From positions 1 through 5,042 of the forward strand of contig CAMGSK010000104.1 of the NCBI GenBank assembly GCA_946061795.1: DNA of 5,042 nt, in the 5' to 3' direction. The notes below the pieces were generated by a model that was given only the letters and a program-made list of their open reading frames with translations, did not search any database and was not told the origin of the DNA. Both the position numbers and the translations under genes were made by a program. Shown in pieces: positions 5,003 through 5,042 of the stretch (position 1 is its first letter; each line of letters starts with the position of its first letter). The DNA is from an uncultured Elusimicrobium sp. (GTDB lineage Bacteria; Elusimicrobiota; Elusimicrobia; Elusimicrobiales; Elusimicrobiaceae).

Positions 5003-5042
5003 TTACGGGTAGGTACCAGCGGAGAATTTCGGAAATGGCCTC

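Overview
The window reads as a piece of a Gram-negative (diderm) bacterial chromosome, probably a short contig because both ends cut through genes. Support: four genes encode Sec-type signal peptides, one of them a likely outer-membrane beta-barrel ending in Phe, and Shine-Dalgarno sites of the AGGAG/GGGAG type precede the starts. Base composition is about even between GC and AT. Taxonomy cannot be fixed from the sequence; a host-associated Elusimicrobiota-like lineage is a guess only.

Layout, left to right. (1) 1-1345, plus strand: a compact operon holding the C-terminal end of an unrecognised gene, a DUF192 protein joined to it by an ATGA stop/start overlap, and a 249-residue predicted outer-membrane beta-barrel protein 18 bases further on. 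(2) 1346-2567: a gene with its own extended -10 promoter, coding for an exported ankyrin-repeat protein and closed by a 13-bp hairpin terminator. (3) 2568-4092: two adjacent genes for small exported proteins (198 and 201 residues) that are divergent paralogs of each other. I do not recognise the family. The gap between them carries an 82-base element with an 11-bp perfect inverted repeat enclosing two further hairpins, and the second gene's promoter overlaps its right arm. A strong terminator follows the second gene. (4) 4093-4303: a convergent intergenic region containing the terminator of the minus-strand gene. (5) 4304-5042, minus strand: the C-terminal two thirds of S-adenosylmethionine synthetase (metK), whose frame breaks within the last 40 bases of the window.

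The DUF192 gene and metK are ordinary housekeeping-type families. The interesting part is the run of four genes for exported proteins between them (596-4035): a barrel protein, an ankyrin protein and a pair of paralogs, all probably envelope or secreted proteins and three of them apparently separately transcribed. No enzyme, mobile-element, CRISPR, rRNA or tRNA gene was found in that run. Any shared role is inference from adjacency and export signals alone.
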